64,000 nt of DNA, from the NCBI RefSeq assembly GCF_004403945.1, contig NZ_SOHM01000012.1, positions 146,064 through 210,063 of the forward strand, given 5' to 3'. The notes under the pieces are model-generated. The model worked only from the letters and a program-made list of their open reading frames with translations. It did no database searches and had not been told where the DNA came from. Source of the stretch: Cryobacterium lactosi (GTDB lineage Bacteria; Actinomycetota; Actinomycetes; Actinomycetales; Microbacteriaceae). Shown piece by piece: positions 50,718 to 58,725 of this stretch (the first letter of the stretch is position 1; each line of letters starts with the position of its first letter). A program made the position numbers and the translations under genes.

Positions 50718-50743
50718 GTCGCTTAACCCATGGGATACGAGAC
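50718..50743 (+). repeat. 26-bp dyad repeat, short form (copy 1)
   Basis: GTC-GCTTAACCCATGGGATAC-GAGAC. Same outer GTC...GAGAC and central CCCATGGG as the 42-bp repeats of 56.9-63.9 kb. Lies just past the stop of the small protein gene at 50747. Confidence 0.6.
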
Positions 50744-50746
50744 GGA

Positions 50747-51040
50747 TTAGCCGTAGTCGGACCCCAGAAAGGAACCGCCGTTCAGCACGCGTTTGACGAC
50801 GTCCATCGACAGAGAAATCTGGACCGCAATTTCGTCGGCACTCATTCCGGCCTCTGCGCAGTCTCGGAGGGCTGTCTCCACCTGCTTCACGGTTGCGTCC
50901 AGAGCGATCAATTGCGGCTGCACCTCGATGAGCGCCGCCCGAGCGTTGTCCAGTCGTGGATCTCTCATGTTCTGGCGAACGGGACCGCTCAAGTCAATGA
51001 GCCACTTGGGGCCCTGGGACGATTCGTCGATTCCGCTCAT
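50747..51040 (-). CDS. Small protein with HTH-like C-terminus
   Basis: 97 aa. MSGIDESSQGPKWLIDLSGPVRQ, a central helix (ARAALIEVQPQLIALDATVKQVETALRDCAEAG) and MSADEIAVQISLSMDVVKRVLNGG, which resembles a sigma-70 region 4 or LuxR-like HTH (ADEIAxxISLSxxxVxRVL). Possibly a small DNA-binding or anti-regulator protein. Monocistronic, with no recognised family. Confidence 0.6.
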   Translation of the reverse strand: MSGIDESSQGPKWLIDLSGPVRQNMRDPRLDNARAALIEVQPQLIALDATVKQVETALRDCAEAGMSADEIAVQISLSMDVVKRVLNGGSFLGSDYG

Positions 51041-51172
51041 GGCGTCGATCGTACTGGCGACTGTGCGTGTGGTTACCCCACCTCAAACACGTTATCTTCG
51101 TTGTCGAGAAGCCCACGCACCTGCGTGACACAGTCGGAGACCGCCGCATACTGCTGATTCCCCAGCCGCCAG

Positions 51173-51730
51173 CTACGGGGCGGTCCGGGCCGCGTCCAGG
51201 TGTTCCTCGGCGTCTGAGTAGACGACCGACCAGACCACCTCGTGTTCCGCCGGCGTTGAGAGGCCCAACTGCAGCGCCTGGTCCGCGGCCGCCAAAGTCG
51301 CGGCCAACGAAGCCAGGTATCTGCACTCGCCGGTTCGCCGGGTGTCGGGCACGAGGGTGGATCTAGCTGCCGTCAGCTCGAGGACCTGTTTCCGGACCGG
51401 ACCTGCGGCACGGGCCACGATGACAGCCCCGAGAGCATAAAACGCGACGCAGCCGATCACGATGACCAGCCTCGAGGCGCCAGCCTCAGCCATCGCTACG
51501 AACACGCCCAGCACGCCCACGAGTCCCAGGATCGTCCAGCCGCGACAGAGTCGAACTCGGCGTCGTTGCTGCACCGATATTCCCGGCGGGTACACGACAA
51601 GCCGGTATCCGACGCTGCTGTACCGTCCGACCGCGACGGTGTAACTTCCCCACCGGCACCGCCCATCAACGACCGGGGAGAGCCACCGGTTGAGCAAGAT
51701 TCCCGAACTGCTCGTTCGCGCACTATTCAC
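51173..51730 (-). CDS. Membrane protein, possibly DUF6611
   Basis: About 185 aa from GTG 51730; an upstream GTG at 51757 is the alternative. RCRWGSYTVAVGRYSSVGYRLVVYPPGISVQQRRRVRLCRGW, then two TM helices (ILGLVGVLGVFVAMAEAGA and LVIVIGCVAFYALGAVIVAR) and a helical tail. The WGSYxVxVGRxxSxxYRLVVYPPG stretch recalls actinobacterial DUF6611; the name is tentative. Function unknown. Confidence 0.65.
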   Translation of the reverse strand: MNSARTSSSGILLNRWLSPVVDGRCRWGSYTVAVGRYSSVGYRLVVYPPGISVQQRRRVRLCRGWTILGLVGVLGVFVAMAEAGASRLVIVIGCVAFYALGAVIVARAAGPVRKQVLELTAARSTLVPDTRRTGECRYLASLAATLAAADQALQLGLSTPAEHEVVWSVVYSDAEEHLDAARTAP

Positions 51731-51851
51731 CTCACCAGCGTCCTCCCGGCGCCTCACCGCTTGGAGGATCTATACGGAACGCATGCGCAGGATCCGGTGA
51801 TTTATACGCTCTTCCTACGCGACGAGTTCGCGCCGAAGGGGTGTGATGGGT

Positions 51852-53801
51852 TTAGCTGACGTGAACGTGTGGTCGTCGTTTGGCGTTGGGCTCGGATTCG
51901 CGAAGCACCTCTCGGGTCACGGGGGCAATTTCTCCGAGGCCGGTGAAAAGGAACTTGAACATATTGGCGAGCGGATTGCCCTGAGTCCATTCGAAGTAGA
52001 TCTCTGGGATCAGGCCGGTCTGATCGCGGATCTCCAGCAGCACAGCGGCGATCGTGTTCGGAACGTTGCCGCTGGTGACCTGGAGAACTCGATACCCGTG
52101 CTTGGCCACGCCGCGTACGATCAGGTCCTCTTCAAAATCAGAGGAGTCGGAGGGAAGCACTTCGAGGAAGATGATCGGCGAGCCGGGCGGGATATTGCCG
52201 AACCGGCGTTCGTCCCGGCTCTTGTTCCGGTACTCGACCTCGGTGTCTTCGTCGGGTTCGTGCGAGATGATTCGGATTACGTCGTAGTCTTCGGCGTCCC
52301 CCGTGACGAAGTCGAGTGCGGACGGGTCCAGAATGACGGATGTCGCCCGCAGTTCGAAGGAACGCCGCACCCGAGATACGAGCGAAATAACCATGATGCC
52401 CACGATGAACAGCCCGGCAATGCGCACGCCGTCAGGGCGTTCAACAATATTGACAATGGTCGTGTAGACCAGGATCACCGCGATGGCTGCGAACCCGAGA
52501 GTCGGCCAGCGCTGCTGCTTTCGGCGTGCGGAGAGCGTCACCGCAACGGACGCGGACGTCATTAATACCAGGACCCCCGTCGCATATGCTCCGCCCTGGG
52601 CGTCGACGCTGGCCTGGAAGGCGATGGTGATCACGAAGGCTATTGCAACGAAGACCAACACAAGTGGACGCACGGCACGGGCCCATTGCGGGGCCATGCC
52701 ATACCGCGGCAGATACCTCGGCACGAGGTTGAGAAGCCCAGCCATCGCCGACGCGCCCGCGAACCAGAGAATGCAAATGGTGCTGATGTCATAGACGGAC
52801 CCGAAGGCGTTCCCTAGGTATTCGTGGGCGAGGTACGCCAACGCGCGGCCATTGGCGGGCCCGCCGGGTTGGAAAGCCTCCTGCGGAATTAGCAGGGTCG
52901 TGACGATACTCGAGGTGATAAGGAATCCGCTCATGATCAGCGCGGCCGTGGTGAGCAGCCTTTTCGTGCCACGGATCCGCCCCGCAGGGTTGTCCACCGT
53001 GTCAGAGGCACCACCCTTCACCTGGGGCATCACGGCTACGCCTGTCTCGAAGCCAGACAATCCCAACGCCAGTTTCGGGAACACGAGAAGAGCGATACCC
53101 ACCATGACAAGTGGATTTCCGTGTTGCATGGTCAATGCCGCCCACCAATCAGTGATCAGCGCCGCGTTCGAGGCGACGTGCCCGATCGATACCACGATCA
53201 CGATCAGGTTGAGGAAGAGGTAGACCGCGACCAGCACCACAGCAATGCCGATGGCCTCCTTGAAGCCGCGGAGGAACACGATGCCCAGCAGTGTGACCAG
53301 AAACAGGGTGACGAGCACCTCTTGGCCGTGCAACCAGGATGGCGCGAACGGATTCTCGATAGCGTGCGCCGTGGCATCCGCTGCCGACAAGGTGATGGTG
53401 ATCATGAAGTCGGTGGCGGCGAATCCGAGCAGCACCAGCACGAAGATTTTGCCTGACCACCACGGCAGCAGCTTTTCCAGCATCTGGATCGAGCCAGAAC
53501 CGCGAAAACTCTCTTCAGCTACCCGGCGATACACGGGTAACGCCCCCAGCAATGTCAAGATCACCAACACGATCGTCGCAATAGGCGACAGCAGCCCTGC
53601 CGCGAGGGCCGCAATAGCCGGCTGATATCCCAGGGTGGAGAAATAGTCGACACCTGTCAGGCACATCACCCGCCACCAGGAGTGTGTTCTTTCGACTTTG
53701 GCAGCGTGGGGACCGACGCGGTTGCCTTGCCGGTCGCCGCTGTCCTGCAACAGCCATGACTTCAGATTCGTGGCAGACTCACGCGGTTTATTCACGAGCA
53801 C
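51852..53801 (-). CDS. APC family permease with long C-terminal cytosolic domain
   Basis: 649 aa from GTG 53801 or 53795. Twelve hydrophobic segments to about residue 475, including [25 protein letters not shown] in TM1, [21 protein letters not shown], and [21 protein letters not shown] in the substrate region. The C-terminal 170 residues are soluble ([43 protein letters not shown]...). The layout matches large actinobacterial amino acid/polyamine-type permeases of unknown substrate. Monocistronic, with no regulator adjacent. Confidence 0.9.
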   Translation of the reverse strand: MLVNKPRESATNLKSWLLQDSGDRQGNRVGPHAAKVERTHSWWRVMCLTGVDYFSTLGYQPAIAALAAGLLSPIATIVLVILTLLGALPVYRRVAEESFRGSGSIQMLEKLLPWWSGKIFVLVLLGFAATDFMITITLSAADATAHAIENPFAPSWLHGQEVLVTLFLVTLLGIVFLRGFKEAIGIAVVLVAVYLFLNLIVIVVSIGHVASNAALITDWWAALTMQHGNPLVMVGIALLVFPKLALGLSGFETGVAVMPQVKGGASDTVDNPAGRIRGTKRLLTTAALIMSGFLITSSIVTTLLIPQEAFQPGGPANGRALAYLAHEYLGNAFGSVYDISTICILWFAGASAMAGLLNLVPRYLPRYGMAPQWARAVRPLVLVFVAIAFVITIAFQASVDAQGGAYATGVLVLMTSASVAVTLSARRKQQRWPTLGFAAIAVILVYTTIVNIVERPDGVRIAGLFIVGIMVISLVSRVRRSFELRATSVILDPSALDFVTGDAEDYDVIRIISHEPDEDTEVEYRNKSRDERRFGNIPPGSPIIFLEVLPSDSSDFEEDLIVRGVAKHGYRVLQVTSGNVPNTIAAVLLEIRDQTGLIPEIYFEWTQGNPLANMFKFLFTGLGEIAPVTREVLRESEPNAKRRPHVHVS

Positions 53802-53858
53802 ACATTACGCCACGCTGGCCACGTGCAGGCTAAGGAATCAGGCGGCTTCGTCAGTCGA

Positions 53859-53931
53859 CGCGACAGCACGATTCGAACCTGCGAATACCGGAACATGAAA
53901 CCTGTCCCTTCGGCCGCTCGGGTACGCCGCG
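53859..53931 (-). tRNA. Decayed tRNA-like sequence (73 nt), anticodon position CAT
   Basis: Minus strand: acceptor CGCGGCG pairs with TGTCGCG (5 pairs plus two G-U), D-arm CCCGAGCGGCCGAAGGG, T-arm GCAGG-TTCGAAT-CGTGC with one mismatch. The anticodon stem (CAGGT/TCCGG) has only three of five pairs, around loop TTCATGT. The D-arm and T-arm resemble class II tRNAs (Tyr/Leu), but the long variable arm is missing and no CCA is encoded. Most likely a tRNA pseudogene rather than a working tRNA. Confidence 0.4.
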
Positions 53932-53977
53932 ATTCCTTCCTCGCTAGCCGCGGCCGTACCCATCTGGTGTTTACGTG

Positions 53978-54810
53978 TCAGGCCCTGACGAAATATAAGC
54001 AACTGTGTCGTCCGGTCCGGACAGGCGACCGCGGCACGATCGAAATGACGCCCCGACCATCCCGTGGGCAGACGGGCGCGATCTCGGCGACCACCGTGAG
54101 GATGTGCTTGACCACCCGATCGGATGGTCGAACGGCATCGCGAAGGTCGGCGACGAGATCTCGAAGGCCGAGGATGATACCGCCACGATCAAGCGCAGTG
54201 CCGGTCATCAAACGCTTGCGAAGCGTATCGGCCCAAGCGAGGACACCGCGTTCGGCGAACTCGTCCGGCACGTCTTCACGCTCGGGCGCCGGGTCGGCGG
54301 GGTCGACCCGGAAGACGACAGGTACCGTCAGTGCGCGATCGGGGTTGTCGACCCATTCAGGGAGCGGGATGTCTTCCTGGTTGAGTCTCCATGCACCAGA
54401 GCCGCGATTGCCGCGTCCCACACTCGATCCCCGGTGCGTTCCGGCTCCGTCAGCCCCAGGATTCCTCGGACCAGTCCGTGTTCGGCAGTGAGGTTGTCAT
54501 TCAACTGGAGGAGCGCCCGGAGTGCCCGGTCTGTGTCATCGGCGCGCAGATGTTGACGAATCGCCTCTGCCGAACTGGCAGCGTCGTCCCGTCGTGTGGG
54601 AGCGGCGTACAGTCGATGTCCGGTGCCAGCGAGCAGCCGATCAACTGTGCTGTAGGCGGCGTCTCTGCCCCGTTCATGATGAGAGACGCTGGCCTGATCG
54701 ATGCCGGTCAACTCGGCAAGTCTCGCCTGAGTGATACGACGGCTCCGGCGGGCGGCCCTAACCAGGGTGGATGACGAGGCAATCCGCTGGATGCGCCGAA
54801 CAACAAACAC
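53978..54810 (-). pseudogene. Frameshifted XRE-type HTH protein
   Basis: First part from GTG 54810: FVVRRIQRIASSSTLVRAARRSRRITQARLAELTGIDQASVSHHERGRDAAYSTVDRLLAGTGHRLYAAP, a typical XRE HTH, then LLQLNDNLTAEHGLVRGILGLTEPERTGDRVWDAAIAALV. At about 54405 one base is missing; the downstream frame continues AWRLNQEDIPLPEWVDNPDRALTVPVVF...DVPDEFAERGVLAWADTL, the normal family C-terminus. A non-homologous tail follows to 53978. A single indel explains both halves. Confidence 0.75.
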
Positions 54811-54988
54811 GGAACACGCACCCCTAGACGCTAACGACCACGGTCGAGAGTGACGCCAGCATCCGAAGTTGAATATGGTGCGTTTGTGGTCACGCAACTC
54901 CCGGAATAGCGGTTGTCGCGGTCGGGCCAAACCAAGGGGCTTCTTTACGCGGGCACAGCATTCCCTGATGAACGACACTTTGTCGGAA

Positions 54989-55005
54989 GACTCGAACCAA
55001 GAACC
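54989..55005. repeat. Short tRNA-T-arm-like repeat (copy 2)
   Basis: GACTCGAACCAAGAACC, 17 bp identical in its core to the tRNA-3'-like repeats at 38222 and 55199. Confidence 0.5.
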
Positions 55006-55153
55006 TCGCGTTCGTATTCGTCTCCGTTCAGGCTTCTCATAGGAGCAGAATCAATAATTTGCCACTGACCAGCATAAAGAATGAGAGGCAAGCCCAATTT
55101 ATCCGTCGATCTAGCGGTTTTCGAATATCGGCCAACCCGAGAGCCGAAACGAA

Positions 55154-55179
55154 AAAACCCCCGAGTGATCGGGGGTTTT
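55154..55179 (-). terminator. Strong intrinsic terminator
   Basis: AAAA-CCCCCGA-GTGA-TCGGGGG-TTTT: a 7-bp GC-rich stem, four-base loop and T-tracts on both strands. On the minus strand it directly follows the tRNA-3'-end-like repeat, as expected for an original tRNA gene's terminator. Confidence 0.85.
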
Positions 55180-55184
55180 GTTAC

Positions 55185-55242
55185 TGCTGGGGTACCTGGA
55201 CTCGAACCAAGAACAAATGATAGCGATCTCGGCTGTGCCACT
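55185..55242 (-). repeat. tRNA-3'-end-like repeat, copy 3, before terminator
   Basis: Minus strand: TCTTGGTTCGAGTCCAGGTA then CCCCAGCA. T-stem CTTGG/CCAGG, loop TTCGAGT, acceptor 3' strand TACCCCA as in tRNA-Gln (TGGGGTA at its 5' end). Upstream bases do not form the rest of a tRNA. About 55 bp are shared with 38210-38265. Confidence 0.55.
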
Positions 55243-55729
55243 CCCCCGCAACTGGGGCGGAATCCCGCGGATTTCCGCGATTTTCATGGGTCTAGTGTAC
55301 GTGCTGGCACGGACTAATACGGGCTCATTCTGGTCACAAAGCGAGGTATCTGGTTCGTTTTTGGTCACACCGTTGACGGGTTCCGGTACTGCCGGAAAGC
55401 TCACCCAGATCGGTATGGAGTTACCCCCGACGCGAATTATTGGCGTTGTGATGGCCACTGAAGTGAAGCTTTGCGCTCCTCCCCCAGCCTGCATCCGTCA
55501 CCCATTCCCACTGGGGCGCCGACACTAAGGGTTATGTCAAAAAGTTTGTCGCGTGGCACAACAGCCGCTGTCGGACGGCTAGTTGGACTTGCGGCATCGT
55601 GGGGCTACCGACCGGGGTGGCGCCGTGCGTAGGTGATGGCGCGCCACGGTCAGTTACTCGGCGAGGGCTCCCACGTCCTGGTGGCCGAGTACTGCGAAGA
55701 ACAGGGTCTTGAGCACGTCGATGTAAACG
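55243..55729. other. Intergenic stretch, no supported gene
   Basis: 487 bp without a coding frame of normal codon use. Nothing else is recognised. Confidence 0.5.
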
Positions 55730-56518
55730 TCAGGTGTTGTATGCGTCTGGCGCGCGCATCCCGGGCCCCCCGACCTGCAGGCCGAGCGGCGTGGCGCGAC
55801 CCAGAGGTTCTTCCCACGCCTCCTGGCGACCGAGAGCGGTGAGGTCGAGGTACGGGTATCCGTTATGAAATTCTTCGATGCCGCGCCCGAAGGTGGAGTA
55901 GGTGTGGAAGACAGCGTTGCCGACCTGAAGGAATGCACTAATGCCCGGCATTTCTTCGCCGCGCATACTCGGTTCCCACGGTCCCCCTGTCCAGGGCGTT
56001 CCGGAATCGGCAAGATCGGCCTCGGAGCGAAAATGCAAAAGTACCGGTTCGACCCGGTCGTCGAGGGTGGCGTGGAAATCGAAGTTGAAATCGCTGCCGT
56101 ACGACGAATACCAAGGAAACGTCCAGCCCATCCGCTTCTTATACGCGACAATCTTCTCGTACGGGGCTCTGGACACCGCGACGAGACTGGTATTGCGTAC
56201 ATGCAATTGCCGTAGTCGACCGATTCCGTCAGCCGCAGACGAGCAGCTCGGACACGCTTCGTCCCAATCTGGACCGAACATGAAGTGGTGCATCACGAGC
56301 TGAGGACGCCCCTCAAAAAGGTCCGGAAGACCTACCTTCCCATCCGGCCCCTCGAGGCGGTATGACTTTTCGATCCGAATCATCGGCAGTCTGCGGCGGT
56401 TGGCATTGACTTGGTCACGAGCTCGGGTAAGTTCCTTCTCCTCGGCCAATAGTGTCTTGCGGGCCGCGAGCCACTCTTCGCGGGAAACCACTTCGGGAAG
56501 GTTCGCAGTCCATAGCAT
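55730..56518 (-). CDS. DUF899 family thioredoxin-like protein
   Basis: 262 aa, GGAG about 11 nt upstream of ATG. N-terminal VVSREEWLAARKTLLAEEKELTRARDQVNANRRRLPMIRIEKSYRLEGPDGKVGLPDLFEGRPQLVMHHFMFGPDWDEACPSCSSAADGI is the DUF899 signature; the CPSC in a thioredoxin-like fold is the probable redox site. C-terminal FHTYSTFGRGIEEFHNGYPYLDLTALGRQEAWEEP is also conserved. The reaction is unknown. Monocistronic. Confidence 0.92.
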   Translation of the reverse strand: MLWTANLPEVVSREEWLAARKTLLAEEKELTRARDQVNANRRRLPMIRIEKSYRLEGPDGKVGLPDLFEGRPQLVMHHFMFGPDWDEACPSCSSAADGIGRLRQLHVRNTSLVAVSRAPYEKIVAYKKRMGWTFPWYSSYGSDFNFDFHATLDDRVEPVLLHFRSEADLADSGTPWTGGPWEPSMRGEEMPGISAFLQVGNAVFHTYSTFGRGIEEFHNGYPYLDLTALGRQEAWEEPLGRATPLGLQVGGPGMRAPDAYNT

Positions 56519-56619
56519 CCCAATTCACTCCAAACCTGCAATTACCCCAACGGCTGACCACAGCTATGATCCTCCTCAGGACGAAAAACGCTAGAGGGTA
56601 AGTCACAATGCTGGCGCTT

Positions 56620-56703
56620 TGTTTTGCATCGGTGCGCCAGCCGCCGCCGTCCGGGATACGACCCAGTTTCTTCACGTCGATGTGCACCAGCTCGCCAAGA
56701 CCC
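56620..56703 (-). pseudogene. IS481-type transposase fragment
   Basis: Minus strand reads GELVHIDVKKLGRIPDGGGW followed by RTDAKQS, the catalytic-core signature of IS481 family transposases (HIDVKKLGRIPDGGG, first DDE Asp included). The frame is cut on its upstream side exactly where a hexamer repeat array begins and decays downstream near 56620. No inverted repeats are seen. The surrounding 56519-57016 has no intact gene. Confidence 0.7.
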
Positions 56704-56793
56704 GGACTAGGACCAGGACTAGGACTAGGACCAGGACTAGGACTAGGACTAGGACCAGGACTAGGACCAGGACCAGGACCAGGACCAGGACCA
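56704..56793 (+). repeat. 15-unit hexanucleotide array (GGACTA/GGACCA)
   Basis: Fifteen perfect 6-bp units, seven GGACTA and eight GGACCA; the last five are all GGACCA. It abuts the transposase fragment. Such a clean short tandem array is rare in bacterial genomes and suggests recent slippage. Confidence 0.95.
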
Positions 56794-56886
56794 GACTGTG
56801 ACTTTCGGCGATACGTGGCGGCGTTCAGTGATCGCTATTTGGCGCGTCTACCTGGTTGCCGGCGCTGGCTCAGAACGGTAGTCAGT

Positions 56887-56928
56887 GTCTTGTATCCCAT
56901 GGGTTTCGACACGCTGAGGTTCCGAGAC
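56887..56928 (+). repeat. 42-bp dyad repeat, copy 1
   Basis: GTCTTGTATCCCATGGGTTT...GGTTCCGAGAC. Outer arms pair (GTCTTG.A..CC with GG..CCGAGAC) and a CCCATGGG dyad is inside. Confidence 0.8.
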
Positions 56929-57016
56929 AGCTCACACATTAATCGGACCGCACGTTGCGAGCTGGGCTGCGCCCGGGTCTTGAAGTTTCCTGCAAGAGGC
57001 CTGTCACTCGGCACGG

Positions 57017-57415
57017 TCAGCGCAGATGGATTAGTCCAGCGTTGGTGGGCCGGAAACCGCAAGCGTCAAAGTAAAACCCCTTCAGGTGATCCTCGAAATC
57101 CACATGGAGCCACTCGCAGCCCGCGGCCCGTGACTTTTCTGTCGCTGTGGTGATGAGATGCTTTCCGATCCCTTGCCGGCGGGCGCGATCGGCTACCAAG
57201 GTGTCCTCGATGAAGGCGTGCACCTGACCGTCCCAAATCACATTCACAAAACCGACGAGACCCTGGTCATCGCGCGCTGTTACCCAGCCCAAGCTCAGGC
57301 GCTCGAGTATCCCAATCCAATCGTCGTTCACGTGCATATGGTCGAAGCCCTCTGCATGGAGTTGGTTCAGTTCGTCATTCTGAAACGACCCACGCCATTC
57401 GTAATCGATCGTCAT
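57017..57415 (-). CDS. GNAT family N-acetyltransferase
   Basis: 132 aa from ATG 57415; an ATG at 57427 is possible. EDTLVADRARRQGIGKHLITTATEKSRAAGCEWLHVDFEDHLKGFYFDACGFRPTNAGLIHL: motif A RRQGIGKHL (acetyl-CoA pyrophosphate loop) and motif B FYFDACGFRPT. Short single-domain GNAT; substrate unknown. A 42-bp repeat lies on each side. Confidence 0.9.
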   Translation of the reverse strand: MTIDYEWRGSFQNDELNQLHAEGFDHMHVNDDWIGILERLSLGWVTARDDQGLVGFVNVIWDGQVHAFIEDTLVADRARRQGIGKHLITTATEKSRAAGCEWLHVDFEDHLKGFYFDACGFRPTNAGLIHLR

Positions 57416-57793
57416 GGGCAACATCATCGCAGAGACAGCCCGAATCAGTTCCTAGACCCGACTCTCTGGAATTCGCTTTGCGCGACCCGGGAGTAATCCT
57501 CTGGGTCTTACAACCCATGCGTTTTGATACACATCGGTTGTGAGACACCTTGAGCTGATGCGGTCTCCCGCTCCTTGTGTCTCCGCGCGCCGCGCAGCTG
57601 TGACTGTTGGCGTTCTTTGGCGGCGTGTTGTGATCGCTAAATGGCGTTCATCGATTGCCAGGGTGTCGTGAGCGGCGACTTGATCGGGCAAAGAACTCAG
57701 GGCGAGCTCCCGTCAATAGGAGGTTTGCCCTGGACCTACTGCAGACTCCCTCATGAGGTCTTCAACGCGGCAAGCGTTGAATTGACCGTTTGA
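57416..57793. other. Intergenic stretch with repeat and flank homology
   Basis: 378 bp with one 42-bp repeat (57503-57544). Bases near 57598-57650 (GTGACTGTTGGCG, GTGATCGCTAAATGGCG) resemble 56796-56850 (GTGACTTTCGGCG, GTGATCGCTATTTGGCG). No gene is supported. Confidence 0.5.
57503..57544 (+). repeat. 42-bp dyad repeat, copy 2
   Basis: GTCTTACAACCCATGCGTTT...CGGTTGTGAGAC; same length and orientation as copy 1, with the central dyad partly degraded. Confidence 0.75.
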
Positions 57794-58045
57794 ATCACCT
57801 CGCCGCAGGACGATCACATCGACAAACAGACGTGCTTTGAGCGTTGCTACCCGACATCCGATCGATTCAAGCGTGAGGAACTGCGTGAGATTACCGAGCC
57901 GGAGCCAGGCCGCGTGTTCATCCGGTCCGTCTACGAGCTCGTAAGCGGTGGCACATTCAGCAACATCGAGGCGATCACGGTCCGCGACAATCAGATGCTC
58001 ACCATCCAGGTCCACTTCGGCGGAACCACGACCTGGTCTTGGTAG
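57794..58045 (+). pseudogene. C-terminal fragment of a SnoaL/NTF2-like protein
   Basis: 84 codons open from a TGA, no start codon: ITSPQDDHIDKQTCFERCYP, then RVFIRSVYELVSGGTFSNIE and AITVRDNQMLTIQVHFGGTTTW to stop. This is the second half of the SnoaL-like fold (DHxDK, RVFIRxxYEL, EAITVRDGxIxxIQVxFG). The N-terminal half is absent, so the gene is truncated. Confidence 0.65.
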
Positions 58046-58085
58046 CCGAACGCTTAGCGGGACCTTCCTACGGGGTCACAGCCGA

Positions 58086-58667
58086 TCACTGGTTTCCGGT
58101 ATGTGGCGGTACCTGTACTGCGCAATTTGCGGTGGCTCGGAGAACGCGTTGAACGTGTGCGCTCGCCCAGCCGGGCTCAAAAGCTCGGGTACGTAGGAGC
58201 CAACGGTGAAGTATGGGCCCCAAGAGGAGTTCCGCGGCCGCGTCCGGATCTTCGATGGCCCCCCGTTGCAGCCTGTCGGAAATGGCTTTGAGCTGAGGTG
58301 TCAAGAGCCGATCGCGATATTGGGCAGCAAGTACCTCATCGATTTGGATATCGGCGGTGACTGCTCGCAGTAGGGGCTCCAGTGTTGGATCGGTGAGCTC
58401 TTCGATGGTCGCAGCGACGAGCGATTCCAAGTCCGCCGCCAAATCGCCCGAGTGGGGCACGACAATCTTGCCGTCATCGCTGCTACTCCGATCGAGGAGC
58501 GCGTCGAACAGGATCGCCCCGGTCGACGGCCAAGTGCTGTACAGCGTTTGCTTACTTACTCCAGCTCGCGCCGCCACGCCCTCCATTGAGATGCTTCCGA
58601 GGCGCTCCTCCGTAGCGAGCGAGAGCACCGCGTCATAGACCAGAGTTCGAGTTCGCGGGCGCGCCAT
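58086..58667 (-). CDS. TetR family regulator of the divergent SDR
   Basis: 193 aa from MARPRTR (58667); an ATG two codons upstream is possible. HTH GSISMEGVAARAGVSKQTLYSTWPSTGAILFDALL with recognition helix VSKQTLYSTWPS. C-terminal TetR_C_11-like domain (LEPLLRAVTADIQIDEVLAAQYRDRLLTPQLKAI). Divergent from the SDR across a 23-bp dyad. Confidence 0.93.
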   Translation of the reverse strand: MARPRTRTLVYDAVLSLATEERLGSISMEGVAARAGVSKQTLYSTWPSTGAILFDALLDRSSSDDGKIVVPHSGDLAADLESLVAATIEELTDPTLEPLLRAVTADIQIDEVLAAQYRDRLLTPQLKAISDRLQRGAIEDPDAAAELLLGPILHRWLLRTRAFEPGWASAHVQRVLRATANCAVQVPPHTGNQ

Positions 58668-58686
58668 ACTCAAACATTACTTCATA

Positions 58687-58709
58687 AAACTAGACGATAC
58701 GTCCAGTTT
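58687..58709. promoter_or_regulatory. TetR operator
   Basis: AAACTAGACG-ATA-CGTCCAGTTT, 9 of 10 arm positions matched, 20 bp upstream of the TetR start and 16 bp upstream of the SDR start. Confidence 0.8.
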
Positions 58710-58725
58710 CCAATACGATGCAGAC

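Noticed and set aside
55178..55528. Plus-strand 116-codon frame
   Set aside because: It starts in the tRNA-like repeat and shows no normal codon use or ribosome site.
56608..57153. Plus-strand protein containing a GLGPGLGLGP repeat
   Set aside because: The frame is produced by the hexamer array and overlaps the transposase fragment and a GNAT gene antisense.
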